A stretch of 64,000 bases of DNA from Anseranas semipalmata (lineage: Eukaryota; Chordata; Aves; Anseriformes; Anseranatidae), in the NCBI GenBank assembly GCA_013399115.1, contig VXAA01003392.1, positions 177,734 through 241,733 of the forward strand, in the 5' to 3' direction. Positions 27,701-42,700 of the stretch are shown in pieces. The notes below the pieces were generated by a model. The model did no database searches and was not told the origin of the DNA. It worked only from the letters and a program-made list of their open reading frames with translations. Each line of letters begins with the position of its first letter. Positions within the stretch are counted from its first letter, which is position 1. Position numbers and translations under genes: made by a program.

Positions 27701-30700
27701 ATATATCAAACTTCATGGTCTTGTCACGGTTAGAGAAAGAGCTCAGTCTCTCAGACCATTTGTGTTGTTGTGTAATTAGACACCTGTTTTCAGTTGAAAA
27801 ATTTGTGCAGAATGAAAGGATATAAACCCATATAAACCCATATAACCCATTTTGCTGTCAGGCAAAAAAGAGAAGCTCATAGGATTAGGGCAATAAAGAA
27901 GAAGAAGAAAAAAAAAAAAAAAAATCTATCTGCACAGAATTCAAGCTAGTCTGCAGTGTAGACTTAAATTCTATATTCTAGATCACATACCAAAACGAGT
28001 TTTAACTAGAAGATCGTGGAACTCTACACAGGTTAACTTAATCTCATTAAAAAAAGGCAAATTTGCACATGTAAAGCTCCCTATTAGCTTGTATTGTGCT
28101 GGCCTTAACTAACTGCTTTCAGAACTCTGTATCTGGAGTTCATGGGGGACAACCACCCTGATATCTGTTGGAGGGACCACACAGCAGGACATAAGCAATC
28201 CAGGGAATGGTGGAGTTGAAGATCCCTAGAGCAGCGAGGAGGGCACACAGCAAGCTCACTTGGCAAATTAAAACTTAAATTATCCTTCTTGCAATTAATT
28301 GCTGCTTTATTATAGCAAGTAAGCTCAAAATATATTTTAAACTATCCTCTCCATATTCAAGAATACACCAAAAATCATAAGCCAAAAGTTAATCCTTACA
28401 TTTATTGCCCTTTGTCATTCCATGGCTTTAAAATCATTCCAGTACAGTTTTAAAGACTGAATTGAAAAAAAAATGTAGCACAGAAAATAGTTCCATCTCT
28501 ATTGGAAAGCAACAAAATACTGTTGCATTGAACGATTACTCTAAAATCTGTTTCAGCGTATACTTTTCATATTAATAAAGGTCAGAGTAAACACAACTTT
28601 AGGCACCTGCTATCATTATTATTTCCAAAACAGCTCAGAAACATTTCAACCAAAAAGATTAACAGGAAGAAAACAACAACTTTAAAATAGGTCTATTGTT
28701 TCTACAAATGAAACTCTATTTTCCCTCTTTCCTATAGCTACTGTATTTTCCATGAACTGACCTTAGTCATTTGATCTGCGTCTGGTCTGACTGCTGGAGC
28801 TACATTTAAGAGTAGCTTTACATGTTCACGCACCTCCTCTGGTATATTCTGAAGAGTACTGGAGCTTAAGCGGCTCAGCTGTGTAAGTAATTTAAGAACA
28901 TGCACCATGAAGTCAGAAAATCCTGCATATAACTATTTCCAATATACATTAGGACTATATTTTGTGCTCTTGCTGATTTCTCTACCCATACCTTTGATGT
29001 CCCTCCCTTCTTCCCTTTCATAACCCACTTGCTTCTGATCCCTCATAGTTTTCTTTCTGTTCCCCAATTGCCTACCTGTGTCAGGTCACATTCTCCTGTT
29101 CCAAACTTCTTCTTGTGTTCAGGTTATCGGAGAACACAAACCCAGTATTTTTAAATAGGTACGTTATCATCTGAGGTCTTGTTTAGACACATTAAAATAC
29201 AGTACATACGATAATGACAATGGGCACCCAAACAAGTTACAAAGGAAACTTGCACGTGAATGTACATTCTGCCAGCTGTTCCAATTGACTGTCTTCTGTT
29301 AATATTCACAGTCCATAAAAAATGTGAAATAGCTGAATTAAATGGATGCCAATTGATCAAATCACTCTAAACTCAGCATCTCCACCAGTCCTACACTGGT
29401 CATTCATTGCCTTGTGTTTCACACTGTTCGTCATAACAGGTAAAATACTTATCCCACAAGACCAGCACTCAACATGTCTACAGAGAAAACAGCTGAAAAA
29501 CAAACTTTGTAGTTCATAAAGTTGGTATACGTAACTTCCTCTACACATATTTTCATTTTCCATATTTTGCTAGGATTTTTTGTTGTTGTTGTAAAGACAG
29601 CATGCAAAGTAAGATACCATTATCAGATTGTTTATGCTGGAGCACTGGTATTGTGTCTAAAACATTTAAATCTGCTTTAAAACGGTCACTTTTCAAATAT
29701 GAAAATAATCTATAATACTCATAAATAGAACAAATACCTGATCAAGTTGTCTACTAAAACTTTTATAAATATCCTGCTTGTTGACCTCAAAAATTGGTTT
29801 CCCTTTATTAAACACTGCATACATAACACCTCCTAGAGAGTACATATCACTGGCTGTCTCACAGCTCACAGAGAGAATATATTCTGGTGCCAGATATTCA
29901 GGATTTGGAAGACACAAGGATGGCAAGTTTGGATCCCATTCCTTACAAGGGAACTTTGGCTACAAGAGAAGTAAAAAATAAAATAAAAAGTACACTTATT
30001 AGGGATTTTTAAAGAATAATTTAAATAGCAAACTTGAGCAGCGAAAAAAAATAATTCATTCAAATTCAATTATGCATGAAACAGAAATGGAGTAAGGCAA
30101 AACTGTTAAGAATCTATGCCTGTAACTTAAAGTGATTAGCTCACGCAGTTAAGTCTGAACATTAGAATTAGGACCTGTAATGTGAATGTCAAAGCACTGC
30201 TGTAAAGAGGGAAACATGAACTAGAAGAGAAGGCTCCGGGGAGACCTCATTGTGGCCTTCCAGTACCTGAAGGGAGCATATAAACAGGAGGGGGAACGCC
30301 TGTTTACACATGTTGATAGTGATAGGACAAGGGGGAATGGTTTCAGACTAAGACAGGGGAGATTTAGGTTGGATATTAGGAGGAAGTTTTTCACTCAGAG
30401 GGTGGTGAGGCACTGGAACAGGTTGCCCAGAGAGGTTGTGGATGCCCCATCCCTGGAGGCATTCAAGGCCAGGCTGGATGTGACGCTGGGCAGCCTGCTC
30501 TAGTAGTTGGCAACCCTGCCCAGAGCAGGGGGGTTGAAACCAGATGATCTTTAAGGTCCTTTTCAACCCAGGCCATTCTATGATTCTATGATTGGAATTC
30601 ATTTTAGGAGGTAGCAACCAGGAACTGAAAGGATGTAACAGACTGAGTTATGTAGGTGCGCATGTCATCCAACATGCAGATGAGCCGAAGTGTCAACTGT

Positions 30701-33700
30701 CTGAAACCATCACTAGCCTATTCTGAGCCTACTGAGCCACGTCGGGCTCTTTTTCTCTGATGACCAAAGGCAGCACTTCAATCCAGACCAGTACCATATG
30801 TTCAAACTTCTGGCCAACAAAATACAGCGGTGAATATTAAATAAATAATTCTGTACTGAAATGCAAGCTCAAGAAACGGGTTTCAGATAAAAATCTGAAT
30901 CTGAAATTTAATAATAAAAAATACAAAGATCTATTACCTCTTGTTCAGATGGATTTGTTGACTGGACACAAAAATCAAAGCCTGTAATTTTCCATGCTCC
31001 ACTTTTATTCAAAATTATATTTTCAGGAGTAATATTTCCATGGACCATTTTCACACTGCTATGCAAAAAGGACAAGCCTTCAGAAACCTGTTAATAAAAG
31101 ATTATTATTTCAGGTTACATGCTTCCCTAGATATGCTGTACAACATTTACAAAATTTCTGTCACCTCTACAGCCTTATTTCCTGTGGTCACGGTTATATT
31201 GATAAGATAACTAAGAAGCAATTTTTTACCACCAATTTTAGCCTATGTTTTAAAAATTATGTATGAAGGAAATTAAATACAGATGGGTAAGCAGCAGATG
31301 AGATTACTAACGTTGATTAACTACCACAGCATAAGAACAAAAATGCTTTTCAATGTTGAACAAAACTTTCACCAAATAAAACTTGAAAGCTATTGTTCCT
31401 CCACAGAAGGTAAAGAAAAGATTCACATATGGGAGAGACATCTGTAGCACAGACATTTATGTAGAATATAAAAATTCATTCAATTTTTTATTTTCCATGT
31501 CAGAATAAGCAAAAATAGTAGCAACTTATACAGCCTCCAGTATTCATCCTCTCTTAAACTTACAGTCATCAGGCCACTATCATCTCTCACTTCACAATTA
31601 TTTGATTTACCATAGGCAGACAAGGCAAACTTTGTAAAACCATGATTAACACTAAAAGCACAAGAAAACTATAAGGGCAAAAGTGCTGTACCTGAAGCAA
31701 GCCATATTTGGTCTCCACATCATAAAGTTTGTATTCTTTAATGTCAGATGGTAAAGGAGAAGGTAGGTTGTCCCAGCTGCCGAGTACATTAGCTAAACTT
31801 GCACACACTGGTTCTGTACAAAATGCCAAGCAATCTCTATAGAGAAAATAGATTAAAAAAAAGTTTCTTGTAAATAAATGTAGTAAATCTCCTGACTGCA
31901 AACAAAGAACAATACAGACATCATATCATACATTACCAGAAGACTTGGTAACCTAAAAATGTGTCTTATTTCAGGTTTTGAAACATTGTAAGTACTATAT
32001 TAGAGATTTTATATATGTACATATATAAAAATAACTGAAATTTTCAAAAAACAATCTTAGAATATAATAATCAGCTTAAGTTATTCTATTCTGATAACAT
32101 TCGCATACATCACTGATGATGCACACAGTGCTTCATAAAAAGTTTTAACAAAACAATACTTTTCTTGTCCTGATCCAAGAAAATCAAACAAATAATTCTT
32201 ACTATCATTAAACCTTGTAAAATCAGGCTGTTAGCTGTGCCTAAAACTGATATGTCCCTGACTGAAGTAATATTTAATGTAGCCAGACAGCAATCAGAAA
32301 CAAAATTAATAACATGTAAGGTAGCATCCTTCACTTTGCAAATAAATAGAAAACTAGAGGTACACACAAATATGCTTGTTGTATGACCTGCAGTTTGCCT
32401 CCAAAGTGACTGCTTTCCCAATTATTTTTTCTACTGCTTTCTTCCTGAACAACTGTAGGTGTTGTTTACGGATCTCTGGGTTAGCAGTGTTTAAAAAGCA
32501 CAGATGAAGCAACTTTCTGCACATAAAGTGGACTAGTTGTAACTCTGTGCTTCAGACTTTCAAATTTTGAAGTCCTGAAAACAATGTATGTCTCAGTTTC
32601 ACAAACTTCATGTCAAAAAAGGGAGAGTCATTCTGTATATTCACACTCTTCATCCTGGTCTGCACAGCACTAGAGACCCTAGACAGTCATTGCACCTTAC
32701 TTCTTAAATGTTTTGAAGTTTTTTTGGAGAAAGCACAGCGTAGATGGTAGCACACATACCTGGTTTAAGAATGAACATTTCAAGAGAACGCTAACACATT
32801 GCATCAGTATGAACACAGAAAACTGAGACTAACACTAATAAGGATATATTTCTGAATAATGAAGTTATAGGCAAGAAGACAGAAGCCTAACCTTTTGTTT
32901 ATTCCTTAAAAATATCACAGAAGACACAATGTCTCAGCATGAATCTACCACAAAGTTTTTATATATCTCAATAGATTAACACACTTGCTCTTTGAGGTAA
33001 AATAAGGCTGCTGAAACATGCAAGACTCTTATTACTCATCCAGATTGAAAGTGACTTGAGTTTTTCCTGCTGCCTCTCTGAAGGAAAAAAAATGAAATTC
33101 ACTGATTTGTAAGTCTCAGCTACCTGGACTGAACCCTCATTGCTTGGCTTACTCCCCACCATTCTGCTGACACCATCCCTTCTACCTTCCTATTAACACA
33201 ACTAAGGCTACAAAACTCACTTCTGGAGTAATCACAAGGAAGAATCAAAGCACAGAGAGACAAAGTTTGTCATTTTTTAATCCAAGTTCAACTTTACCAT
33301 GGAGCTTATACATTTAGTTATGGTTAAGCCATAGATGATAGAAAATACCTAGAAAACAGTTATTCAGTGGTTTTCACAACATAAATACTCTGGTTGCTGT
33401 TGCTTTGAGGGAAGCTAATTTAGGAGCTAATTAAACAAGGATCCAAGCCAGAGTAACAGAAGGATGAGGCAAATCTAATTAAAGCAACTGAATACTGCAG
33501 GGGCTGACGTCTGCCATACAGTGCAGCTTCTTTAACAGTTCCCTGAATAACATCAAAATGACATTCAGAGTAACATAATAAAAAGAAAACAAGTTACAAA
33601 TAAAGTAATGGCTAAACATGCATATGCTTTGGGAAAAACTGCAACAGACGGAACGCCTATGAAATTAAATATCTGGGACTCTTCACGCTTTATGAATGGT

Positions 33701-36700
33701 TTTACAATTTGGCTTTTTTATTCTTTTCTCCATAAACAATTTAAATATAGAATAATATTGCTCATCTGTGCTGTTACTGGAATTCAGCATAAGTTGTAAG
33801 TACATATACAGTGTTATATTAAAAATTTAGTATAAATAAAAATATACATTGCATATACTCATTATATAAATGCATGTAAAAAGTATACATAATAATGTAA
33901 TATATTTATATTAAATATAATTATATTGAATACCAATTATTTGAAAGAGAAACATTCTATTAGTGGTGGAAAAGCTACCTACACACCGGGTTCAAAATAG
34001 TATGGCCTGTAAACATCTACTTCAGCTGTGCAGGTACACCAAATACAACCTTCTGCACCACAAAAGGGGAATAAAGTGTGACTTGCAAGCAGTTCAACAC
34101 AACTGTATGTTACTTTGGATACACACACACACACACACAAAAAAAACAAGCCAGAAGGAGCCCTCTACAGACTTCTTCAAGAAATAAGCACTCTGCAAAT
34201 ACCTTCTGCAAGTCTAAAAATATTTACCTATCTTACAGCACTCTTGCACAGAGATACATACACAAATAGTCTAAGCAAATTTTCCTTTTATGAGCCCCCA
34301 GAACCCTTACACCAGATTCTGGCACAGCAAACAACTGGGCAGTTTTGGTCATAGTAAGGTTCCTACAGAGACTGTGCTGAGTATGGAAAGAGCAGCATTC
34401 AGAGCAAAGCATACAGTACTACTAAAAACTCATGAACAAGAACTCTGCCAGAACTACAGTGTTAATTTTACTCAAAAGGCTTAAATTCTTTGCAGGAAGA
34501 ACACCAAAGCCTTCCTAACTCTCCAAGGTATGTATCTCAGCCTCTTCTTCTGAAGTGTAGAATTTAGGAAAAAGATAGAGATGAAGTTGCTGGGTCAACT
34601 GAAATACTGTGACAATTTTAGGGAAAAGCCTGGGGTATATTCTGGGATTCACCTGTGTAAACAATGACTGAGATGACCCCAGGCCACTTAACGTGTAATA
34701 GTTTATTTACCACTGCAGTATTGACAACTATCTTCAACTACTTAACTATTCTTCCTTAGACTTATGTGAGGGGCATACTGAACCAAATGTATTTGGTACA
34801 GGCGGAAAGATATATATGAATATGCAGTTATCATTTCATCCAATATATCTTTCCCAAAGTAGGCACTGCAAAGACAAAGATGCATTCCCATGGTATTCTC
34901 AGCTCCTAGAAGCCAGTACATTTGGAAACGTGCAGGTTAACAGACAATAAAAAACGGAGAAGTTTGAAAGGTAATGTACATGAATCGTTATTAGACTTCA
35001 TTTAGAAAAAAATCCTTTGGAAAAAGAACTTGAAAACCCTCGTGATCTTCCTCAGTAGGATCAGCTTTCTATTTTAACACAAAACAACCCTCATTTTATT
35101 TGTCAGATTTTAATGTGCTGTTATCAGTACAGTTGAATAATAAATGTGTAAGACTAACCCATTATCGTGCCGAGTGACCAATCTTACATAAATCAAATAA
35201 GCACTACAAAAATACACCAAATTTTGTCTCCCTCATTTGGCACTTGAGGATCTTTTAAACACATATGTGGCCACAGTAGATAGACTTTACCGAATGTCTC
35301 CTATATCCCGTGCATGAAGTATATACATCTCATAAATGGAATGAATGAATGAACAACCTTTTGAAAGCAAACAAATTTAAGAGAGTACCTTAAAAGCGAA
35401 ATTAATTGTACTACCAAGTATTCTTCCTGTAAGGGTCATGTGTAGTCTTACAGCTGCAGCTGGACTAAGATCATGCAATAGATTATCGATTAGATTTACG
35501 GCAGGGATGCATCCTGTGACTTGGTAAAAAAAGATCTGAGGGTGGGGAGAATACCATTCTCACATGAGTAAATATATTAAACTTGAACCTCATCAGACAT
35601 ATGTGCTAAATGCGCCAGATATTTTACATTCAATAACAAAACAATAATTAAGAAAGTCTGATCTCAACTTTACGACAGCTTACCTGGATTCTTCCAATGG
35701 ATGTTGAACAGTAAGCAGTCGAGGGTGTCGAAGCCTGGTTAGCTGTTGGACACCTCGTTTTAAAGAATCAATAATCTGATCCTTTTCAAATTTTTGATAC
35801 TTGTCAATTAGCTTCTTATCAAACACGAAAACAGCCACTTCCTAGAAATAAGCAGCAAAATTCACTCAGTATATATCATATCCAAAAACCAAAGCCTATA
35901 CACAATTACATATGCTTACACACATTTTTTACATCAACAGTACAGTGCCAGCAAGGCAGTAAGTATTTCAGTGTATATCTACATATTGTCCTTACTCTGT
36001 CCCAGTCATATCCACTGTGATTGTGTACAGTCTCTGGAATATGTATTTTAAGAATTACCGTGCTACTGCTCCCAACCTTACAAACAGTAAGGCATAAGCT
36101 ATAACCACTACCTACAGAACAACAAAGCAACAGACACACAGGACAGAAATTAGCTTGACTTTAGGTAGGCAGAAGCATTTACATTAACTATGAACAAATA
36201 AAATATTCTGAGGATATGCATTCATTTGGCATTAAAAGTATCAAGTGGTGCATTATTATTATTTATTATTTATTGCACCCTGTCTCAGTGTTCTGTTCCA
36301 AACCAGTATGTTCTATATTAAACTAAATTTTCATGAGAGAGAATTTATGGTGATGGAATAGCTGAGTAATCAATTAAACCGATCATTCACATGATAATAC
36401 ATTATGATTTTTTTTTTAATGCTCAAATGTGTAAAATGAAGTCCCAGAAATGCAATAGATGTTAAAATAGAGGAAGCAGTTTTTCCAACCAACCTCTGCA
36501 AATGGAGTGGGAGAAAATTAAGAAATTTATATGAAACTTCAGAATTACATAGGTGGATGTGAAATAAAAAATTAGACTACATCTCCATCATCAAAGCCAT
36601 TAAAGAGAAAAAATCAATTGAAGAAAAAAGGAATTAAAAATTTTCTCATGAAACAAAACTGAAGCTTTCTTATATTCCTACAACAGTGTCATGTAGAATA

Positions 36701-39700
36701 ATAAAGCTAAAAACCAGCAGAAAATAATATGAAAACACACAGTTTTAGTCCCAAGAGGAAGCCTATGCTCTAGTACAGCACATTTTGTAACCATTGTTCT
36801 AACTAAAATCTCATAGGAACCATTACATTATTGATTAAAAAAAAAAAAAAAAAAAAANAAATCAGTCCAACACACAAAAATGGGTTTATATTTTTTAGCT
36901 GGTACGTGTTTCATTAAATATAGGTGAACGCCTATAACTAACTCGACTAAGTGCACTCTTCCTGATTCTGTCCATCTCAGCTCCCTGTTCCAGCTCCAGG
37001 AGTGAAGGACCAGACATTAACATCGACATAAGGCAGGGAGGAACCAATCACAAGGGATGGCAGACATACTTTTTACCCACTCTTCAAAAAAAAACACACA
37101 TTTTCCAGTACAGAGTGTGAATGGTTTGAGCAGTAAGTGACCAATAACAAAATCTCAAACTAACATAGCACTTCTGAAAGCATTTCTGTTTAATGACAAG
37201 TCAACAGTATCAGACAGTGAATATTTAGATCAGAAAGTATGGGACATCAACCTTATTTTGAGTATTTTATGATGGCTATAAGTTCTGTTGGTGCTTGCTG
37301 TAATCCTGAATGATTTGAAGTATGACAGAACTTTTACATATCCAAAATTAGTTCATATACTTACATGTATACAACATTGTAGTATTCTAGATACGAAAAT
37401 GATTGCTGTCACATTGACTTTGTAGGTACAAATGCATTTTTTTAACATTATGAAGTTTGAGCTGTGTGGCAACTTTCTTTCAACACCTTCATTTTCATGT
37501 AACACATCTGATGCAAGAAGAAAGCATACAGCCACCACAGTCTGCCCACAGACACTAAAATGTTAAATGTGTTCTGATATTAATAGTTCAAAATACAGCA
37601 TTCTGAAATGGGAGATACTCAGTTCCATAACCAACATTGATTTTATATGCAAACATCAGCCACATAATATCTTCACACCCATAAGTCACCAGGTATTATT
37701 GTGCAGAAGAATGTCAAGAGAGATGAGTCATGGACTGTAGAACACACTCTCAATGAACAAAAATTACTGAAACCATATAATACCCCTGGTAACATTCACA
37801 AGCATTCTGAATTTTGCACTGCATAAACCAAATAACCCTGTCAAATTCTGACTATGAACACATCATTTTTGTTTTGCCTCTTCTGTTTCACAACACCTGA
37901 TATTCGGCCCCAAAAAGGAGGGAGGGCTACTGACTGTAGCTGATAGAGATTCCATTTGCTGGTGATGTAATTACTTTCACTGAAACTTGAAACTGCAAAG
38001 GTTTAAAGTTAATAATTCTTTCCACAGAAAGACCTAGGAAAACTCCCAATTGTATTTGTCATTTCAGATGTTTGAAAGCAGAGAAGCTTCCTTCTGCAAA
38101 TGACAACTTGTTATTTAATTCTTCAGTTGTGTCATAATTCCAACTTTATGATATGAAAATAAATTTAGCATAAATACATACAAAAATACAACTGCTTTGA
38201 ACAAAGAAAGTCAAAAATTAGAGACAAAACAGCCTTTATCTTTAATGACAAAAATTTCCATTCATTACATGACAGAAAGTAAACACACCTTGTTCAGCAT
38301 GCTCTTGTCTCAACAGTGTACTGAGAGCTCCACCACCTGAGTCAGGAAGAATGGACAAGTACATAGAGCTGTAGATGGCCACTCAAGAGATCTAAGTTTA
38401 AATCTCAGTTCTGTTCACAAACATGAGTCAGTCTGCACCTTCTGTCTCACCTCCTACATGCCTAAAGCAAGTGCTCTACTTCAAAGCGGTGTTAGAAAGG
38501 TAAAGCTCAGTGATGATGTTAACACAGTTGTATGCTATGATGTGCACCATGCAAACATTTGCCAGTGTAAAGATATTAAAGAAATCATCTGTTGTTAGAA
38601 TTTTTAACATGAATCACTGAAAAGAACAATGTTTCAGTTCTACAATACCTTTGCCAAGGAATGAAACGTCACTCTAAATATCGTGCATTGTAAAAATGAT
38701 GTTACCTGTGCAAACAGCAGCAAGCATTGTCCACACCATGCAAGACACAGGACATATTTTAATTGGGCTATGATCATATTAATTCACCTACAACACTTTT
38801 AGACTCTAAGCAGAAAAGGGTAAATCAGTGCTCTTAGATTGTGCTCATCTATTTCAGGAGAATCCTACTGACCATTGTCCCAAAGACCTGGATTTCACCA
38901 ATATGTGTTTGTAAAGGTTTTGTATCCTTGTAGTACGAATCACTAAATGCTCCAATTTCTTTTCCTGGTTTCTTTGGGAAGTTTTTATTTATGCTGAGTA
39001 TGGATGAGATGGAGTCCACTTTCTCTATAGCAGCCCATATGGTGCTGTGTTTCAGACCTGTGGCTGAAACAGTGCTGATAACACATCTATGTTTTGGTTG
39101 CTGCTGGACAGGGCTTGCACAGGGTCCAGGCTTTCTCTTTTTCCCACTCTGCCCTGCCAGCATGAGGGCTGGGGGTAGGCAAGAGACTGGGAGGAGACAC
39201 AGCTGGGACAGCAGATCCAAACTGACAAAAGGGATATTCCATACCATATAATGCCATGCTTAGCAATAAAAACAGGGGTAAAGGAGGGAGGTGGTGTGGG
39301 GAAATGTAATGATAATGTAATAGCAACGCTTCTTCCTATCCATTTCGTTGCATGCTGAGAAAGCACATTAACGATACAAAAAACATCCGGGCACTATAGT
39401 GGTGAATACTAGAGAAACTCAATCACTCTATTTTCAAGGACATATAGAATAGTGTACAGTAATAATGCCAGAGACTAAGCACAGAACGATAAGGAAAGGA
39501 AAAAAACAAAACCACAAAATATTAATTAAATAACTGCAGTTCACCATCTATCCTATGAACTGAATGATGTATTGCTCTTGTGGAAATAAATTAAATGGGA
39601 TCATGTTGTTAAAGACTAAGTTGTAAACATAAAAGCAAAGGATATTTTAAGGCAGAACGCTTGATTTTAGAAACTTTATGTTTGTTTTGCCTTTCATATT

Positions 39701-42700
39701 TGTTCTTTGTTTTACTCAAATGCACTCACACATTTTTTTTAATGAATAGTCAAATGTAACTCAATATGCAAACACATTATGTTTTACCCAAACCTCCCAC
39801 TGTGCAAAGCAAAATAGTTTCTGAATTAAAATACTGGATAGCATTCCAGTATTACTCTGGTCTTTTGCCAGAGAAGATTTTCCTCCAGCTTTTTTTTTTT
39901 TTCTTTTTGCCAATGTTTTTTTACAACCCTACTTTCCCATCAGCTTGTTTCAGTCATAAGGTATACAATGCAACTATTTCTGTTTTGAAATGAATTAGCC
40001 TTTAAAGTTTGAATAACAGAAAGCTTGAATTACACAAATACTGTATGTACATTAGCCAAGACCAGAAAGCTGATTTAACTACCATTAATATATTTAGTAC
40101 TATCACAATAAAAGCTAAACACGACTATAGTAGTCCTGAAGCACAAGCCATTAGCCCCTTAATTCTGCTAGTTTTTATGATTTAGCCAGCAAGAACATTC
40201 TTAAGTAATCTTAGCCTGTCTATTTCTTTATGGTGGCTCTTTCTATGCGGAAAAAAAGGACAAGTGCCATGCTATGCCAGAAAAATATAAGCACATAAAG
40301 ATGTAATGTGTTGTACAGCTAGAAAGGGCATAACTAGAAAGACTCAAAAATCTTTTAAATAAGCAGTGTATCAGCTATCAAATAGCACCAGATAAATACA
40401 TGCACACAGGTAAGTAATTTCCTCCCATTCTGTTAGGTTGTTATTTAGCTACCTAGAAAGTAAGCAAGAAAAGACAAGACATACTTAAAAAAAAAAAAAG
40501 AAAGAAAAAAGTAAGCATTCAGAAAGCCAGGAAAAACAGCAAGGGAGAAAGGGAGGAACCAGGTAGAACTCTGGAAAGAGGAATAAAATCATACATATCT
40601 ACTGTCACCAGATATGGAATTTTTGTAACTGTCACAGACTTAAAATAGGAACCAAATTAATCCACATTTGATATCTTAACTTCAGCTGGCCAACTTCTGT
40701 AAGACAGCTGACTTCCATTTGTTCTGGGAACAAACATTTCAGATCAGCACTACTGCTGCAACACTAAAACTACAAATATAGCTATTTTATATGGCTACAG
40801 TGACTTATATTATTACTTGTGTTGTTGCAAAATAACAAGAAGGGCAATTAAGCCTTACATCCTGCTTGTCAGATCACAATATACATTTACTGTATATATA
40901 TAAAAAAAAGGTAAGCATTTGTAGCTCCAAATTAGATACACACAATTACAATACAGGGAATGTGTGCATCACTTCACAGAAGTGACTGTTATCACTTTGA
41001 AAATGACAGCCAGTGACTTCCATATTGCCCAACCAACATTCAAAAGGTACATGCAAAAGAAAAACAACATAATGTTAAAGAACAGATACAGTGCAATCCA
41101 ATAGAACAAAAAGTGTTTGTCCTGATGGATAGTTTTCTTTTGCAATACCAAACTGAATGTTGACATGCTGTTACCTAACTGGCAATATTAATAACGAATG
41201 GTAATTGCATGTCAAATCACCAGCCAGCTAAAATTGTCTGCAATACAACTGCCACTGTATGTTTAATGACTGATGATGGCATACAAGTGTACAGGTGTTA
41301 GTCAGGGTTTACAGACAGAATGCAGGTTCAAATACGGTAACACCTGAACTAACACTTTGTAAAATCAGTCATCGGAACACCTATTCAAAGCCTGGAAAAA
41401 AAAAACTGACAGGAACCAAGTTCCATATACTCTGTCAACCGGGCAGACTGAAAGAAAGTTTCTACAACTCTCCATACCCTCAAAGCTATGCCTGCTACAG
41501 GTCAATTGCTTACTGAACATGGAGATTATATCAAACCTATCAAAACTATGATATTTTCAATGTTATGGCTGCTTTGCATAGTTGAATAAGACAAACAAAC
41601 AAACAAACAAACACAACAAGAAAAAAGTAATCAGTACATTTGGTAAATTCAATAAACAGATGCGTAGAGTCCTGGAACAGCTAGACAGATGCATGAGAAC
41701 ATGGCACAATATATGCTTTACATTATTGCAGATTCTGACACAATCAGATCACCCATTCCCCACATATTATTTATTCTGCATACAATGCTTTGTCCCCATT
41801 TGCTACAGTTTATTTTCCTACCAAGACAGACTGTATGCATATTTTCCAAAGTTATTCCTTTGTATCCATGTCTTTTTGGCACATCTGTAGCAAGCTGATT
41901 CATTCTCTAAGTGACTTCATATCACTTCAGCATCAAGTTTAACTGAATCTTATTAACTCTTCTATCTACTCCCTGAAAATTCTATTTCCTTTCCAAGTTT
42001 GAAAAAGATATTTCACATTTCTCCCATACAACAAAACCATATTCTATAACAACAGCTCTTAAACTCTGTTTCTGACAAACCTTCTTCCAAAGTCACTGTT
42101 GTAGTTTAACCTGGCAGGCAGCTCAGCACCACACAGCTGTTCGCTCACTCCCCCAAGGTGGGATGGGGGAGAGAATCGGGGGAAAAAGGTAAAACTTGTG
42201 GGATGACATAAAGAACGTTTAATGGGACAGAAAAGGAAGGGATATATTATTATAATAATATATGCAAAACAAGTGATGCACAATGCAATTGCTCACCACA
42301 TGCTGACTGATGCCCAGCCAGACCCCAAGCAGCAGCCGCCCCCTTCCCTGTCCAACTCCCCCCCAGTGTTATTGCTGAGCGTCACACCACATGGCATGGG
42401 ACATCCCTTTGGTCAGCGTGGGTCAGCTGTCCTGGCTGTGTCCCCTCACAGCTCCTGGTACACCCCCAGCCTCCTCGCTGACAGGGCAGCACGAGGAGCT
42501 GAAAAGTCCTTGGCTCTGTGTAAGCACTGCTCTGCAACCACTAAAACATTGGTGTGTTATCACCATTATTTTTCTACTAAATACGAAACACAGCAACATA
42601 CCAGCTATTACGAAGAAAATTAACTCTACCTCAGCCAAAACGAGGACAGTCACAATTCCACTTTTACCTACACATGTGGCTTCAAGTGAGGCAAAAGTTT

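Noticed and set aside
38355..38460. MIR/tRNA-SINE-like wording (TTTAAATCTCAGTTCTGTTC)
   Set aside because: Only one short block resembles a SINE B-box region. The rest does not align by eye.
39087..39366. Overlapping minus-strand frames of 79-132 codons
   Set aside because: Antisense shadows of the ERVL-type LTR fragment at 39.0 kb.
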